The translations under genes were made by a program, and so were the position numbers. From assembly GCA_035254305.1 (NCBI GenBank), contig DATFAS010000197.1, positions 1-10,222 of the forward strand: a DNA stretch of 10,222 nt. The letters are read 5' to 3'. Positions 1-6,668 of this stretch are shown one piece after another (position 1 is the first letter of the stretch; the number at the start of each line of letters is the position of its first letter). The notes under the pieces are model-generated. The model was not told where the DNA came from. It did no database searches and saw only the letters and a program-made list of their open reading frames with translations. Origin of the DNA: DATFAS01 sp035254305 (GTDB lineage: Bacteria > Bacillota > Bacilli > Aneurinibacillales > RAOX-1).

Positions 1-57
1 AGATTCACCGGGCATCCAAGTATGGCAGAAAAAAATAAAAGTGGGGAGTTGATATAA
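1..57 (+). other. Possible 3' end of an upstream reading frame, plus acsA ribosome binding site
   Basis: Reading in frame from base 1, 18 sense codons run to a TAA at 55-57 that directly abuts the acsA ATG. The peptide ends in NKSGELI. An ATG at 22 lies in the same frame. An open stretch this short is expected often by chance, so this could be the tail of a co-oriented upstream gene or nothing. The stretch also holds the acsA Shine-Dalgarno GGGGAG at 43-48. No promoter or CcpA-type cre site is visible in these few bases; any such site would lie outside the window. Confidence 0.2.
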
Positions 58-1773
58 ATGAAAACGGTAACATTGCCAGTGTTTGAAGGAAAAAGAAATT
101 TAATCAACTATGATGACACTTATACGAATTTTGATTGGAAAGAAGTCGAGAAGGAATTTTCCTGGTATGAAACTGGAAAAGTAAATTTAGCTCATGAGGC
201 AATTGATCGCCATTGTGAAACAGAACGTAAAAATAAAGTTGCGTTATATTACAGCGATGCAAAGCGTGATGAAAAATATACATTCCTTGAATTGAAGAAA
301 TTATCCGATAAATTCGGCAATGGTTTAAGAAGCCTTGGCATCCAAAAAGGTGATCGTGTATTTATCTTCATGCCACGTACTCCAGAGCTATACGCAGCAG
401 TGCTCGGTGCTATTAAGATTGGAACAATTGTTGGACCATTATTTGAAGCCTTCATGGAAGGGGCAGTAAGAGACCGTCTTGAAGATAGTGGCGCTGTAGC
501 TATTGTTACAACTCCTGAATTACTAAAGCGTGTGCCAGTAGCTGAACTGCCAGCACTAAAGCATGTTATTTTAGTTGGAGATGTATCTGAATTAGTAGAA
601 GGGCAAGTTAGTTATAACGAATTAATGGAAAGCGCTTCCGATATATTAGAAATGGAATGGGTAGATCGTGAAGATGGATTAATTCTTCATTATACTTCCG
701 GTTCTACTGGGAAACCAAAAGGTGTACTTCATGTACACAATGCTATGATTCAACACTACCAAACCGCTAAGTGGGTTCTTGACCTTCAAGAAGATGATAT
801 CTATTGGTGCACAGCCGATCCAGGTTGGGTAACTGGTACATCCTATGGAATCTTCGGACCATGGTTAAATGGAGCCTCGAATGTCATCCGTGGCGGTAGA
901 TTTAGTCCACAGGATTGGTATTCTACAATAGAGAAATACGGTGTAACCGTTTGGTACAGTGCGCCAACTGCATTCAGAATGCTCATGGGTGCTGGTGATG
1001 AGGTGATCAAGCAGTTCGATCTTTCTTCCTTAAGACATGTACTTAGTGTTGGTGAACCACTTAATCCTGAAGTTGTACACTGGGGTATGAAGGTATTCGA
1101 TAAGCGAATCCATGATACTTGGTGGATGACTGAAACAGGAGCACAACTAATCTGTAACTATCCTGCTATGGAAATTAAGCCTGGTTCCATGGGTAAACCG
1201 ATTCCTGGGGTTGTTGCTGCAATTGTTGATGACGAAGGAAATGAACTTCCTCCGAATCGCATGGGGAATCTAGCAATTAAAACAGGTTGGCCTTCAATGA
1301 TGCGGAAAATTTGGAATAATCCAATTAAATATGATGAGTATTTCCGTTTGGATGGATGGTATGTATCCGGAGACTCTGCTTATATGGATGAAGAAGGTTA
1401 CTTCTGGTTCCAAGGTCGTGTGGATGATGTAATCATGACTGCAGGAGAAAGGGTAGGCCCATTCGAAGTCGAAAGTAAATTGGTGGAACACCCAGCTGTT
1501 GCTGAAGCGGGTGTTATTGGTAAGCCAGACCCTATTCGTGGGGAAATTATTAAAGCATTCATTGCTTTAAGAGACGGATATGTTGCAACAGATGAATTGC
1601 TTGAAGAAATCCGTAACTTCGTGAAGACAGGACTTGCTGCACATGCTGCACCAAGAGAAATTGAAATTAAGGATAAATTACCAAAGACCCGTTCTGGTAA
1701 AATTATGCGTCGCGTGTTGAAAGCATGGGAGCTAGGATTGCCAACTGGTGACCTATCTACAATGGAAGATTAA
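58..1773 (+). CDS. acsA: Acetyl-CoA synthetase (acetate--CoA ligase, AMP-forming)
   Basis: This cytoplasmic enzyme activates acetate with ATP to acetyl-AMP and then transfers the acetyl group to CoA, feeding acetate into central metabolism. The 571-aa protein has the full ANL-superfamily layout: P-loop YTSGSTGKPKG at residues 212-222, DTWWMTETG at 353-361 (the second Trp is at the acetate-pocket position of known Acs enzymes), GWYVSGDS at 433-440 with the ribose-binding Asp439, GRVDDV at 453-458, and a C-terminal PKTRSGKIMRR at 542-552. Lys548 is the adenylation lysine, equivalent to the residue acetylated by AcuA in B. subtilis AcsA. The length matches the short Bacillus AcsA (about 572 aa), not the roughly 650-aa enterobacterial form. 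The start at 58 has GGGGAG nine bases upstream, and the N-terminus aligns with the remembered B. subtilis protein. Two tandem stops (TAA, TAG) precede the terminator. No damage is seen. Confidence 0.97.
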   Translation: MKTVTLPVFEGKRNLINYDDTYTNFDWKEVEKEFSWYETGKVNLAHEAIDRHCETERKNKVALYYSDAKRDEKYTFLELKKLSDKFGNGLRSLGIQKGDRVFIFMPRTPELYAAVLGAIKIGTIVGPLFEAFMEGAVRDRLEDSGAVAIVTTPELLKRVPVAELPALKHVILVGDVSELVEGQVSYNELMESASDILEMEWVDREDGLILHYTSGSTGKPKGVLHVHNAMIQHYQTAKWVLDLQEDDIYWCTADPGWVTGTSYGIFGPWLNGASNVIRGGRFSPQDWYSTIEKYGVTVWYSAPTAFRMLMGAGDEVIKQFDLSSLRHVLSVGEPLNPEVVHWGMKVFDKRIHDTWWMTETGAQLICNYPAMEIKPGSMGKPIPGVVAAIVDDEGNELPPNRMGNLAIKTGWPSMMRKIWNNPIKYDEYFRLDGWYVSGDSAYMDEEGYFWFQGRVDDVIMTAGERVGPFEVESKLVEHPAVAEAGVIGKPDPIRGEIIKAFIALRDGYVATDELLEEIRNFVKTGLAAHAAPREIEIKDKLPKTRSGKIMRRVLKAWELGLPTGDLSTMED

Positions 1774-1779
1774 TAGAAC

Positions 1780-1813
1780 GAGGGCTGGCACTTCTGTGTC
1801 AGCTCTCTTTTTT
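1780..1813 (+). terminator. Rho-independent terminator of acsA
   Basis: A 12-bp stem (GAGGGCTGGCAC at 1780-1791 with GTGTCAGCTCTC at 1796-1807, two G-U wobbles) with a TTCT loop is followed by six T's at 1808-1813. It starts seven bases after the acsA stop codon. On the minus strand the hairpin also follows the small gene at 1831-1938, but the U tail on that side is poor. Confidence 0.92.
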
Positions 1814-1830
1814 ATATTAGAGAAAATTGC

Positions 1831-1938
1831 TTACTTAACCAAAAAGTAAAATATTAACCATAGAGGAATACTAATAACTATTCCATTGATCAGTCCTTTA
1901 TAAAAGCTTGTCGAAACTACCGGCTGTTGATCATTCAA
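1831..1938 (-). CDS. Small single-pass membrane protein, 35 aa, unknown function
   Basis: A minus-strand reading frame of 35 codons starts at TTG (1938-1936) and ends with TAA (1833-1831). The ribosome binding site AGGTGAG at 1949-1943 is complementary to the 16S 3' end and correctly spaced. The N-terminal 15 residues are polar (MNDQQPVVSTSFYKG). Residues 16-34 form one hydrophobic helix (beginning LINGIVIS, with Pro25 and Trp27), and the protein ends in a single Lys, so it should be a one-span membrane peptide. An overlapping ATG two bases inside is in another frame that stops after five codons, so TTG is the start. The gene lies downstream of the penicillin-binding protein gene on the same strand but beyond its terminator, with its own possible promoter at 1970-1999. 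I do not recognise the family. It may be a sporulation micro-protein, but that is inference from the promoter only. Confidence 0.65.
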   Translation of the reverse strand: MNDQQPVVSTSFYKGLINGIVISIPLWLIFYFLVK

Positions 1939-1969
1939 AATTCTCACCTATTTTTAAGTAATTAGCTTA

Positions 1970-1999
1970 TAGTATTCACCAAGAAGATACTTGATATAA
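1970..1999 (-). promoter_or_regulatory. Possible forespore (sigma-F/sigma-G) promoter of the 35-aa gene
   Basis: On the minus strand TTATA (1999-1995), a 15-base spacer and GTGAATACTA (1979-1970) match the B. subtilis sigma-F consensus GYWTA-N15/16-GgNRAHAHTR at four of five and nine of ten positions. Read as sigma-G, TTATA with an 18-base spacer and AATACTA fits GHATR-N17/18-CATNHTA with one mismatch in each box. The -10 ends 31 bases before the TTG start, giving a leader of about 25 nt. No comparable sigma-A promoter is visible there. AT-rich sequence produces such matches by chance, so this is only a candidate. Confidence 0.35.
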
Positions 2000-2003
2000 C
2001 ATA

Positions 2004-2035
2004 AAAAGAGCTTCGTCTGAGACGAAAGCTCTTTT
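2004..2035 (-). terminator. Terminator of the penicillin-binding protein gene
   Basis: A stem formed by GAGC-TTCGTC (2008-2017) and GACGAA-A-GCTC (2021-2031), with one bulged A and a TGA loop, is flanked by AAAA at 2004-2007 and TTTT at 2032-2035. On the minus strand the hairpin is followed by TTTTTAT. It lies about 80 bases beyond the stop codon at 2112 and could work in both directions. Confidence 0.85.
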
Positions 2036-2040
2036 CTAAG

Positions 2041-2058
2041 CGGATAGGAAAGTATAAA
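2041..2058 (+). repeat. 18-bp near-repeat, copy 1
   Basis: The sequence CGGATAGGAAAGTATAAA matches 6644-6661 at 17 of 18 positions (A versus T at position 11). It follows closely after the hairpin at 2004-2035, as copy 2 follows the tyrS terminator. A chance pair of this quality in 10 kb is uncommon but possible. Confidence 0.4.
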
Positions 2059-2077
2059 TTCTTAATAACTTTCCATC
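2043..2077 (-). other. Second hairpin in the 3' untranslated region of the PBP gene
   Basis: GGAAAGT (2047-2053) and ACTTTCC (2068-2074) form a 7-bp stem, extended by GAT (2043-2045) with ATC (2075-2077) around a bulged A. The loop is 14 bases and AT-rich, and there is no U tail. It lies between the PBP stop codon and its terminator, so it could stabilise the 3' end of the message. It also contains the 18-bp repeat at 2041-2058. Confidence 0.4.
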
Positions 2078-2111
2078 TCTGCACAGGGGCAACTAATTTT
2101 ACATTGAATGA

Positions 2112-4967
2112 CTAATTCGTAGAAGGTGAAGTTAGTTTATCACTATTATTAGATTGATTCTTATTCTGTTTAGGTTTCGAACTAGTAGATGAATCACCCT
2201 GATTGGCTTCAGGTGGAATTAATTCATTTAATGGATCAATGGTGTTGGTATTGCTTCCTTTCCCACTTGACTTAGTCTGCGTCTTTTCTCCGCCGAAGGA
2301 AAGAGGTTCTGCAGGTGCAGATTCCTTGCCACTTACATCTACTGCTGTCACATAATATAATCCGTGGCCAGGCAGTGTGAAAGCTGGTTCATTGCCTTGG
2401 TGGGTAACCCCAGTCTTTTCGAATGGTCCACCAAGTGCGGATCGGTAGATCCGATATCCTACAATATCAGCCTCTGAATTTTCACTCCAGGTTATCTTAC
2501 CATCATTAAGAGTTACATTATGTGGTTTACTTGGTGCTTTTCCGTCATCTGTTCTAGGGTCAACAGCATCTGGTAAACGAGAATCCGAATCTAATGGCTT
2601 ACTCGAACCATCCTGGATGGAGGACTGCCCAGAAGATTTAATAGCCACTTTCTCTTCTATCATATCGGAAGGTGTTTCTGGTTTTGCAAGATACAACTTA
2701 CCATTATATTTAATAACCTTCGCTGTCTGATGAACATCACAGGTCTCTGTAGGCACGTATTTCTGGTTAAAAACTTCAGAAATAACGGTTCCTGCTTGTC
2801 GGCATAATTCGGTTGGCAGCTTTCCAGAAACACTACATACTTCCTGTTCAACAATTCCAGCAGGTTCTGTAAATTTGGTATTATTCGGGTACTTCTGTGG
2901 ATATAGATCGAACAATCCATTCATAATCTTTCCCCATACGGTCAGGGAATGAGGTACGGGTGCCTTCGTAATGGTGTAAGGAATATCATAACCAATCCAG
3001 ACCCCGAGAGTAGCCTCAGGTGTATAGCCGACAAACCAGGAATCGTAGTCATCATTTGTTGTTCCTGTTTTACCAGCAATCTCGTGGTTGCCTTTTATCA
3101 TCTTTTGAAGAGCTACTGCAGTACCTTCTTGTACAACTGTCTTCATCATATCGGTCGTTAAGTAGGATGTTTGCTCAGAGAAAACAGATTGTGGTTTTAC
3201 TTGGTGCTGGTAAATGTTTTCTCCATGTGAGTTATCAATATGGTCGATCATATAAGCATCAAGGAACGATCCTTGATTAGGAAACGTAGTGTAGGCATTT
3301 GTAATTTCCTCGACAGTCAGACCTTGGGTTAACCCACCAATTACTCCTGTTTTGGCTTGGAAATCATTATTTCTTGGATTATCCTTTGGAGTGACGATGG
3401 TTGTAACCCCCATCTTTTCCACATAACTCAATGCTTCTGGAATTCCTACCTTTAGGTAGGTTTTAATAGCTGGGATATTATAGGACATTTTTAGTGCTTC
3501 TCTTGCAGTGATTAATCCCTGATACTTGTTATTCCAGTTTGATGGATAAAATAGTGGATTTCCAGCACCATTATCTAATCCAATCGGGGCATCATCAATC
3601 ACGGAACCAGGCTGTAAAATCCCCTTCTCAAAAGCGGGTGCATAGGCAGCGATTGGTTTCATAGCTGAACCGGGCTGTCTTGGGCGTATGGTATGATTGA
3701 CTTGTGAAATCTTAAAGTCTCGACCACCAATAAATCCAAGAATGGCTCCTGATTTGTTATCAATTAGGGTAGCACCTACTTCTTCGAGTGCATTCTTAAT
3801 TTCTTTATCTTCAGTGCCTAATTTAACTTTGTAGGATTTATTTGGTGCGAAATTCTTCGGTTCTTCCGCTATGGCTGTCATCATTTCATAGACTTTCTTA
3901 TCGATGGTAGTGTAGATATGATAACCACCACGAAGAATTTCTTTTCGTTTTTTATCTAATAATTGTCTATATTCATCCTTCGAAACACTATCTCTTGTTT
4001 TCATTTCTTTTTCTAAATCTTGTTCAACAAGGACCTTCGCTGCACGGTCTTCAATATCCATCATAAGGAATGGGTATTTACTGTAAGCAGCTTGTTTACT
4101 TTGGGCTAGATGTGCCTCAATATCATAGTTCATCCCATCCTGATATTGCTGCTCTGTGATGTAGCCGTTTTCTTTCATTCTCGCTAAAACAATTTCTTGC
4201 CGCTTCTTTCCTGAGATAAGTCCATCCTTATTAAATGGTATGTATCTAGAAGGTGCTTGAAGCATACCGGCGATATAGGCTGCTTGTGGGATTGAAAGAT
4301 CTTTCGCATCTACACCAAATATACCCCTTGCTGCAGCTTGGACCCCATATATATTTGATCCATTGGCACTTTGGCCGAAATACATTTCATTCATGTAAGC
4401 TTCTAGAATTTGATCCTTCGAAAACATTCTTTCTACACGAAGGGCGAGAAAAATTTCTTTGGCTTTCCTTTCGTGAGTAACCTTAGGAGAGAGAAGAGTT
4501 TGCTTAATCAATTGTTGGGTAAGTGTACTACCACCGGTCTGGACTGAGCTACCGGTTAATTCTTGAACGGTAGCACGTAGGATTCCTCCCATATCAACCC
4601 CACGATGTTCATAGAAATGTCTATCCTCGGTTGCAATAATTGCATTAACTAAATGGGGGGAGACTTCTTCTTTCTTAACAAGCCTGCGATCTTCCTCTGT
4701 ACGAAGTTGGCCGATTAAAGTCTTATCGTTAAAATAAGCAAATCCAGTTAAGTAATTGGAGGTTATCTTTTCACTAATTTCGTTATAAGAACGTAGAGGA
4801 TCGTCTTTGACGAGTGAGGCGACATATCCTGAAGCAACCCCGCCACTAAAAACGGCACCCATAATGAGGAGCAATGTAGTTACTTGAAACACAATGCTTA
4901 GAATCCTCCATATTTTGCGCCCTTTTGAAGTTTTAGGCTTGTCCTCATTGGTATTTTGAATGGTCAT
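2112..4967 (-). CDS. Class A penicillin-binding protein (PBP1A family) with C-terminal FN3 domain
   Basis: This is a bifunctional peptidoglycan synthase acting on lipid II at the outer face of the membrane. The 951-aa protein has a short basic cytoplasmic tail (residues 1-21) and one membrane segment (about 22-53). A GT51 glycosyltransferase follows, with EDRHFYEH at 114-121 (catalytic Glu114), TGGSTLTQQ at 144-152 and RKAKEIFLALRVE at 167-179 (Glu171). The transpeptidase has SAMK at 434-437 (acyl-serine Ser434), SYN at 495-497 and KTGT at 633-636. All catalytic motifs are intact. After it come Cys711, Cys722 and Cys743, a linker, an FN3-like domain (about 813-890) and a Ser/Asn/Lys/Gln-rich tail. 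The start ATG has a perfect AGGAGG five bases upstream. It is larger than B. subtilis PbpF, PbpG or PbpD and near PonA in size, but PonA normally sits next to recU, so I give no symbol. The neighbours on both sides do other jobs, so it is probably transcribed alone. Confidence 0.95.
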   Translation of the reverse strand: MTIQNTNEDKPKTSKGRKIWRILSIVFQVTTLLLIMGAVFSGGVASGYVASLVKDDPLRSYNEISEKITSNYLTGFAYFNDKTLIGQLRTEEDRRLVKKEEVSPHLVNAIIATEDRHFYEHRGVDMGGILRATVQELTGSSVQTGGSTLTQQLIKQTLLSPKVTHERKAKEIFLALRVERMFSKDQILEAYMNEMYFGQSANGSNIYGVQAAARGIFGVDAKDLSIPQAAYIAGMLQAPSRYIPFNKDGLISGKKRQEIVLARMKENGYITEQQYQDGMNYDIEAHLAQSKQAAYSKYPFLMMDIEDRAAKVLVEQDLEKEMKTRDSVSKDEYRQLLDKKRKEILRGGYHIYTTIDKKVYEMMTAIAEEPKNFAPNKSYKVKLGTEDKEIKNALEEVGATLIDNKSGAILGFIGGRDFKISQVNHTIRPRQPGSAMKPIAAYAPAFEKGILQPGSVIDDAPIGLDNGAGNPLFYPSNWNNKYQGLITAREALKMSYNIPAIKTYLKVGIPEALSYVEKMGVTTIVTPKDNPRNNDFQAKTGVIGGLTQGLTVEEITNAYTTFPNQGSFLDAYMIDHIDNSHGENIYQHQVKPQSVFSEQTSYLTTDMMKTVVQEGTAVALQKMIKGNHEIAGKTGTTNDDYDSWFVGYTPEATLGVWIGYDIPYTITKAPVPHSLTVWGKIMNGLFDLYPQKYPNNTKFTEPAGIVEQEVCSVSGKLPTELCRQAGTVISEVFNQKYVPTETCDVHQTAKVIKYNGKLYLAKPETPSDMIEEKVAIKSSGQSSIQDGSSKPLDSDSRLPDAVDPRTDDGKAPSKPHNVTLNDGKITWSENSEADIVGYRIYRSALGGPFEKTGVTHQGNEPAFTLPGHGLYYVTAVDVSGKESAPAEPLSFGGEKTQTKSSGKGSNTNTIDPLNELIPPEANQGDSSTSSKPKQNKNQSNNSDKLTSPSTN

Positions 4968-5000
4968 ATATTCCTCCTAAAAAACCACATTGCTTTACAT

Positions 5001-5032
5001 ATTATAGCACAAGACGAAAATAATAGTGTAAA
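5001..5032 (-). promoter_or_regulatory. Promoter of the PBP gene (extended -10)
   Basis: A consensus TATAAT on the minus strand (5006-5001) is preceded by TG-N, making an extended -10 element. The best -35-like hexamer, TTTACA (5032-5027), is 20 bases away, which is too far for an ideal promoter; the extended -10 may compensate. It predicts a leader of about 25-30 nt with no visible regulatory structure. Confidence 0.6.
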
Positions 5033-5047
5033 AGTTGCATTTTTCTC

Positions 5048-5077
5048 TTATGTATGGTAATGATTAATTAATATAAA
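5048..5077 (+). promoter_or_regulatory. Candidate promoter of the tyrS T-box transcript
   Basis: TATAAA at 5072-5077 lies about seven bases before 5084, where the base of T-box stem I begins, so the -10 is placed by the leader itself. The matching -35 is weak (TTATGT at 5048-5053, 18-base spacer). A better-looking TTGCAT at 5035-5040 has no good -10 at the proper distance. Confidence 0.45.
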
Positions 5078-5083
5078 TGAATA

Positions 5084-5299
5084 AGTAGCAAAGAAGGGTA
5101 TTTTAAGTATTCTCTATTTTACAGAGCATTAAGAGAGTCGGTGGAAGGTGCAAACCGTCCTGGATATAGAGAAGAAGTACAACCTGGAGTTACTATTATT
5201 GAAGTGGAGGAACATCTAAGCATCTTTTGTTCCTCAATTAGGGTGGTACCGCGAGCAAACATCTCGTCCCTAAGAGGATAAGATGTTTTTCTTTTTTTT
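5084..5299 (+). promoter_or_regulatory. Tyrosine T-box riboswitch (tRNA-Tyr sensing leader of tyrS)
   Basis: This leader senses uncharged tRNA-Tyr and lets transcription into tyrS when tyrosine is short. Stem I is closed by AGTAGC (5084-5089) with GTTACT (5189-5194). The distal conserved GGTGGAAGGTGCAAACC region is present. The specifier is the Tyr codon TAC at 5178-5180, in the usual GAAGTAC-A context. Stem III pairs GAGGAAC (5207-5213) with GTTCCTC (5229-5235). The T-box AGGGTGGTACCGCG is at 5240-5253; its TGGT (5244-5247) fits an acceptor end with discriminator A, as in tRNA-Tyr. The antiterminator can form from TTAGGG (5238-5243) with CCCTAA (5268-5273) and CGAG (5252-5255) with CTCG (5263-5266). 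These overlap the terminator at 5257-5299, as the mechanism needs. Confidence 0.96.
5257..5299 (+). terminator. Regulated terminator of the T-box leader
   Basis: AAACATCT (5257-5264) pairs with AGATGTTT (5281-5288), with an inner GTCC/GGAT helix, and is followed by T5-C-T8 up to 5299. The 5' arm shares CTCGTCCCTAA with the antiterminator, so the two structures exclude each other. Confidence 0.92.
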
Positions 5300-5326
5300 A
5301 GGCTTATTTAGAGAGGTGAGGTATTC

Positions 5327-6589
5327 ATGACACAGGAGAAAAAGTTAGAATTAACACAGGAGCAGAAGCAAGAGGTAGCTCGTCAATTAGATATCATTCG
5401 CAGAGGTGTAGCAGAAATTGTACCTCAAGATGAATTGGTAAGAAAATTAGAACGTTCTGTTGTAACGGGTATTCCTTTAAAGGTAAAATTGGGACTTGAT
5501 CCAACCGCACCTGATCTGCATGTAGGGCATACGGTTGTTCTTCACAAGCTTCGGCAATTCCAGGAACTAGGGCATCAAATTCAACTTTTGATAGGGGACT
5601 TTACCGGAAGAATTGGTGATCCTACTGGAAAATCTGAAACACGTAAACAGCTTACAGAAGAGGATGTGTTGCGAAATGCACAAACTTATGTACAGCAATT
5701 TGCTAAAGTGATGGATGTTAGCAAAATCAAGGTTTCCTACAATAGCACATGGCTAGCTTCTATGAACTTTGCGGATGTTGTTCGACTGGCTGCCAATGTT
5801 ACCTTAGCAAGGATGTTGGAGAGAGATGATTTCTCGAAGAGATATTCCTCAGAACAGCCGATTAGTCTCCATGAATTTTTCTATCCACTGATGCAAGGAT
5901 ATGATTCCGTTGCTTTAGAAAGTGATATTGAACTAGGGGGGACGGATCAGAAGTTTAATCTTTTGATGGGTCGCCAACTACAAAAGGAATATGCCAAAGA
6001 CCAACAAATTGCCATTATGATGCCGATCCTTGAAGGATTAGATGGTGTTCACAAAATGAGTAAAAGCCTTGGGAACTATATTGGGATCAGTGAAGTACCG
6101 AATGAAATATACGGGAAGACGATGTCTGTTCCAGATGAGCTTATGCTTAAGTATTATGAGCTTGTCACCAATATTAGTAATGAAGAATTACAAGAACTTC
6201 GTAAGGGAATTGAAAATGGCACCATTCACCCAAGAGATGCCAAAATGCGTCTAGCCAAAACATTTGTAACGATGTTTCATGGGACAGAGGCAGCTGAGGA
6301 AGCTGAACAGCATTTTAAGACGGTATTCCAGCAACGAGCACTCCCAACGGATATTGCGGATGTAGAGCTTTCTGCACAGCTTCTGGAAGACGAAAAAATA
6401 TGGGTTGCTAAATTATTAGTTGAACTTAAACTTACCCCATCAACCGGAGAAGCACGGAGAATGGTTCAGCAAGGTGGAGTGAAAATTAACGAAGTGAAAG
6501 TTGAAGATTTACAAGCACAGGTATCTGTGGAAGATGGGATGATTGTACAGGTTGGGAAAAGAAAGTTTGCTAAGGTGAAATTGGTTTAG
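5327..6589 (+). CDS. tyrS: Tyrosyl-tRNA synthetase, TyrZ/Thermus-like subtype
   Basis: This enzyme charges tRNA-Tyr with tyrosine in the cytoplasm. The 420-aa class I synthetase has HVGH at residues 65-68 in the context LGLDPTAPDLHVGH, GDFTGRIGDPTGKSETR at 90-106, YDSVALESDIELGGTDQ at 192-208 for tyrosine binding, KMSKS at 243-247, and a C-terminal S4-like RNA-binding domain (about 358-418). The wording of these motifs follows the subgroup that includes B. subtilis TyrZ and Thermus TyrRS. It is unlike the B. stearothermophilus TyrS subgroup, whose second signature is KFGKT and whose first block reads FDPTADSLHIGH. The start ATG has AGGTGAG six bases upstream. The T-box leader and terminator make it a single-gene unit. 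I use tyrS because the locus and function are clear; tyrZ would describe the subtype better. Confidence 0.96.
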   Translation: MTQEKKLELTQEQKQEVARQLDIIRRGVAEIVPQDELVRKLERSVVTGIPLKVKLGLDPTAPDLHVGHTVVLHKLRQFQELGHQIQLLIGDFTGRIGDPTGKSETRKQLTEEDVLRNAQTYVQQFAKVMDVSKIKVSYNSTWLASMNFADVVRLAANVTLARMLERDDFSKRYSSEQPISLHEFFYPLMQGYDSVALESDIELGGTDQKFNLLMGRQLQKEYAKDQQIAIMMPILEGLDGVHKMSKSLGNYIGISEVPNEIYGKTMSVPDELMLKYYELVTNISNEELQELRKGIENGTIHPRDAKMRLAKTFVTMFHGTEAAEEAEQHFKTVFQQRALPTDIADVELSAQLLEDEKIWVAKLLVELKLTPSTGEARRMVQQGGVKINEVKVEDLQAQVSVEDGMIVQVGKRKFAKVKLV

Positions 6590-6610
6590 ATAGGGATAAG
6601 AGTAGAGGTA

Positions 6611-6638
6611 AACAGCTCTCTGATGAGGGCTGTTTTTT
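6611..6638 (+). terminator. Terminator of tyrS
   Basis: AACAGCTCTC (6611-6620) pairs with GAGGGCTGTT (6625-6634, one G-U) around a TGAT loop, with a T run through 6638. It begins 21 bases after the tyrS stop codon. Confidence 0.93.
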
Positions 6639-6643
6639 GTTGT

Positions 6644-6661
6644 CGGATAGGAATGTATAAA
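6644..6661 (+). repeat. 18-bp near-repeat, copy 2
   Basis: CGGATAGGAATGTATAAA differs at one position from 2041-2058. It sits five bases after the T tail of the tyrS terminator. Unlike copy 1 it has no partner to form a local hairpin. Confidence 0.4.
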
Positions 6662-6668
6662 ACAAACA

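Noticed and set aside
249..455. Minus-strand open frame of 68 codons inside acsA
   Set aside because: It lies entirely within a certain gene, shows no recognisable motif and has no good ribosome binding site; it is a shadow of acsA codon use. The same applies to 1294-1491.
2949..3280. Plus-strand open frames opposite the PBP gene (also 4253-4480, and 2660-2920 on the minus strand)
   Set aside because: All overlap the intact PBP coding sequence in other frames, and none resembles a protein family.
5035..5065. TTGCAT with TAATGA 17 bases later as the tyrS promoter
   Set aside because: The -10 is poor and the transcript would start before the base of T-box stem I; TATAAA at 5072-5077 fits the leader start better.
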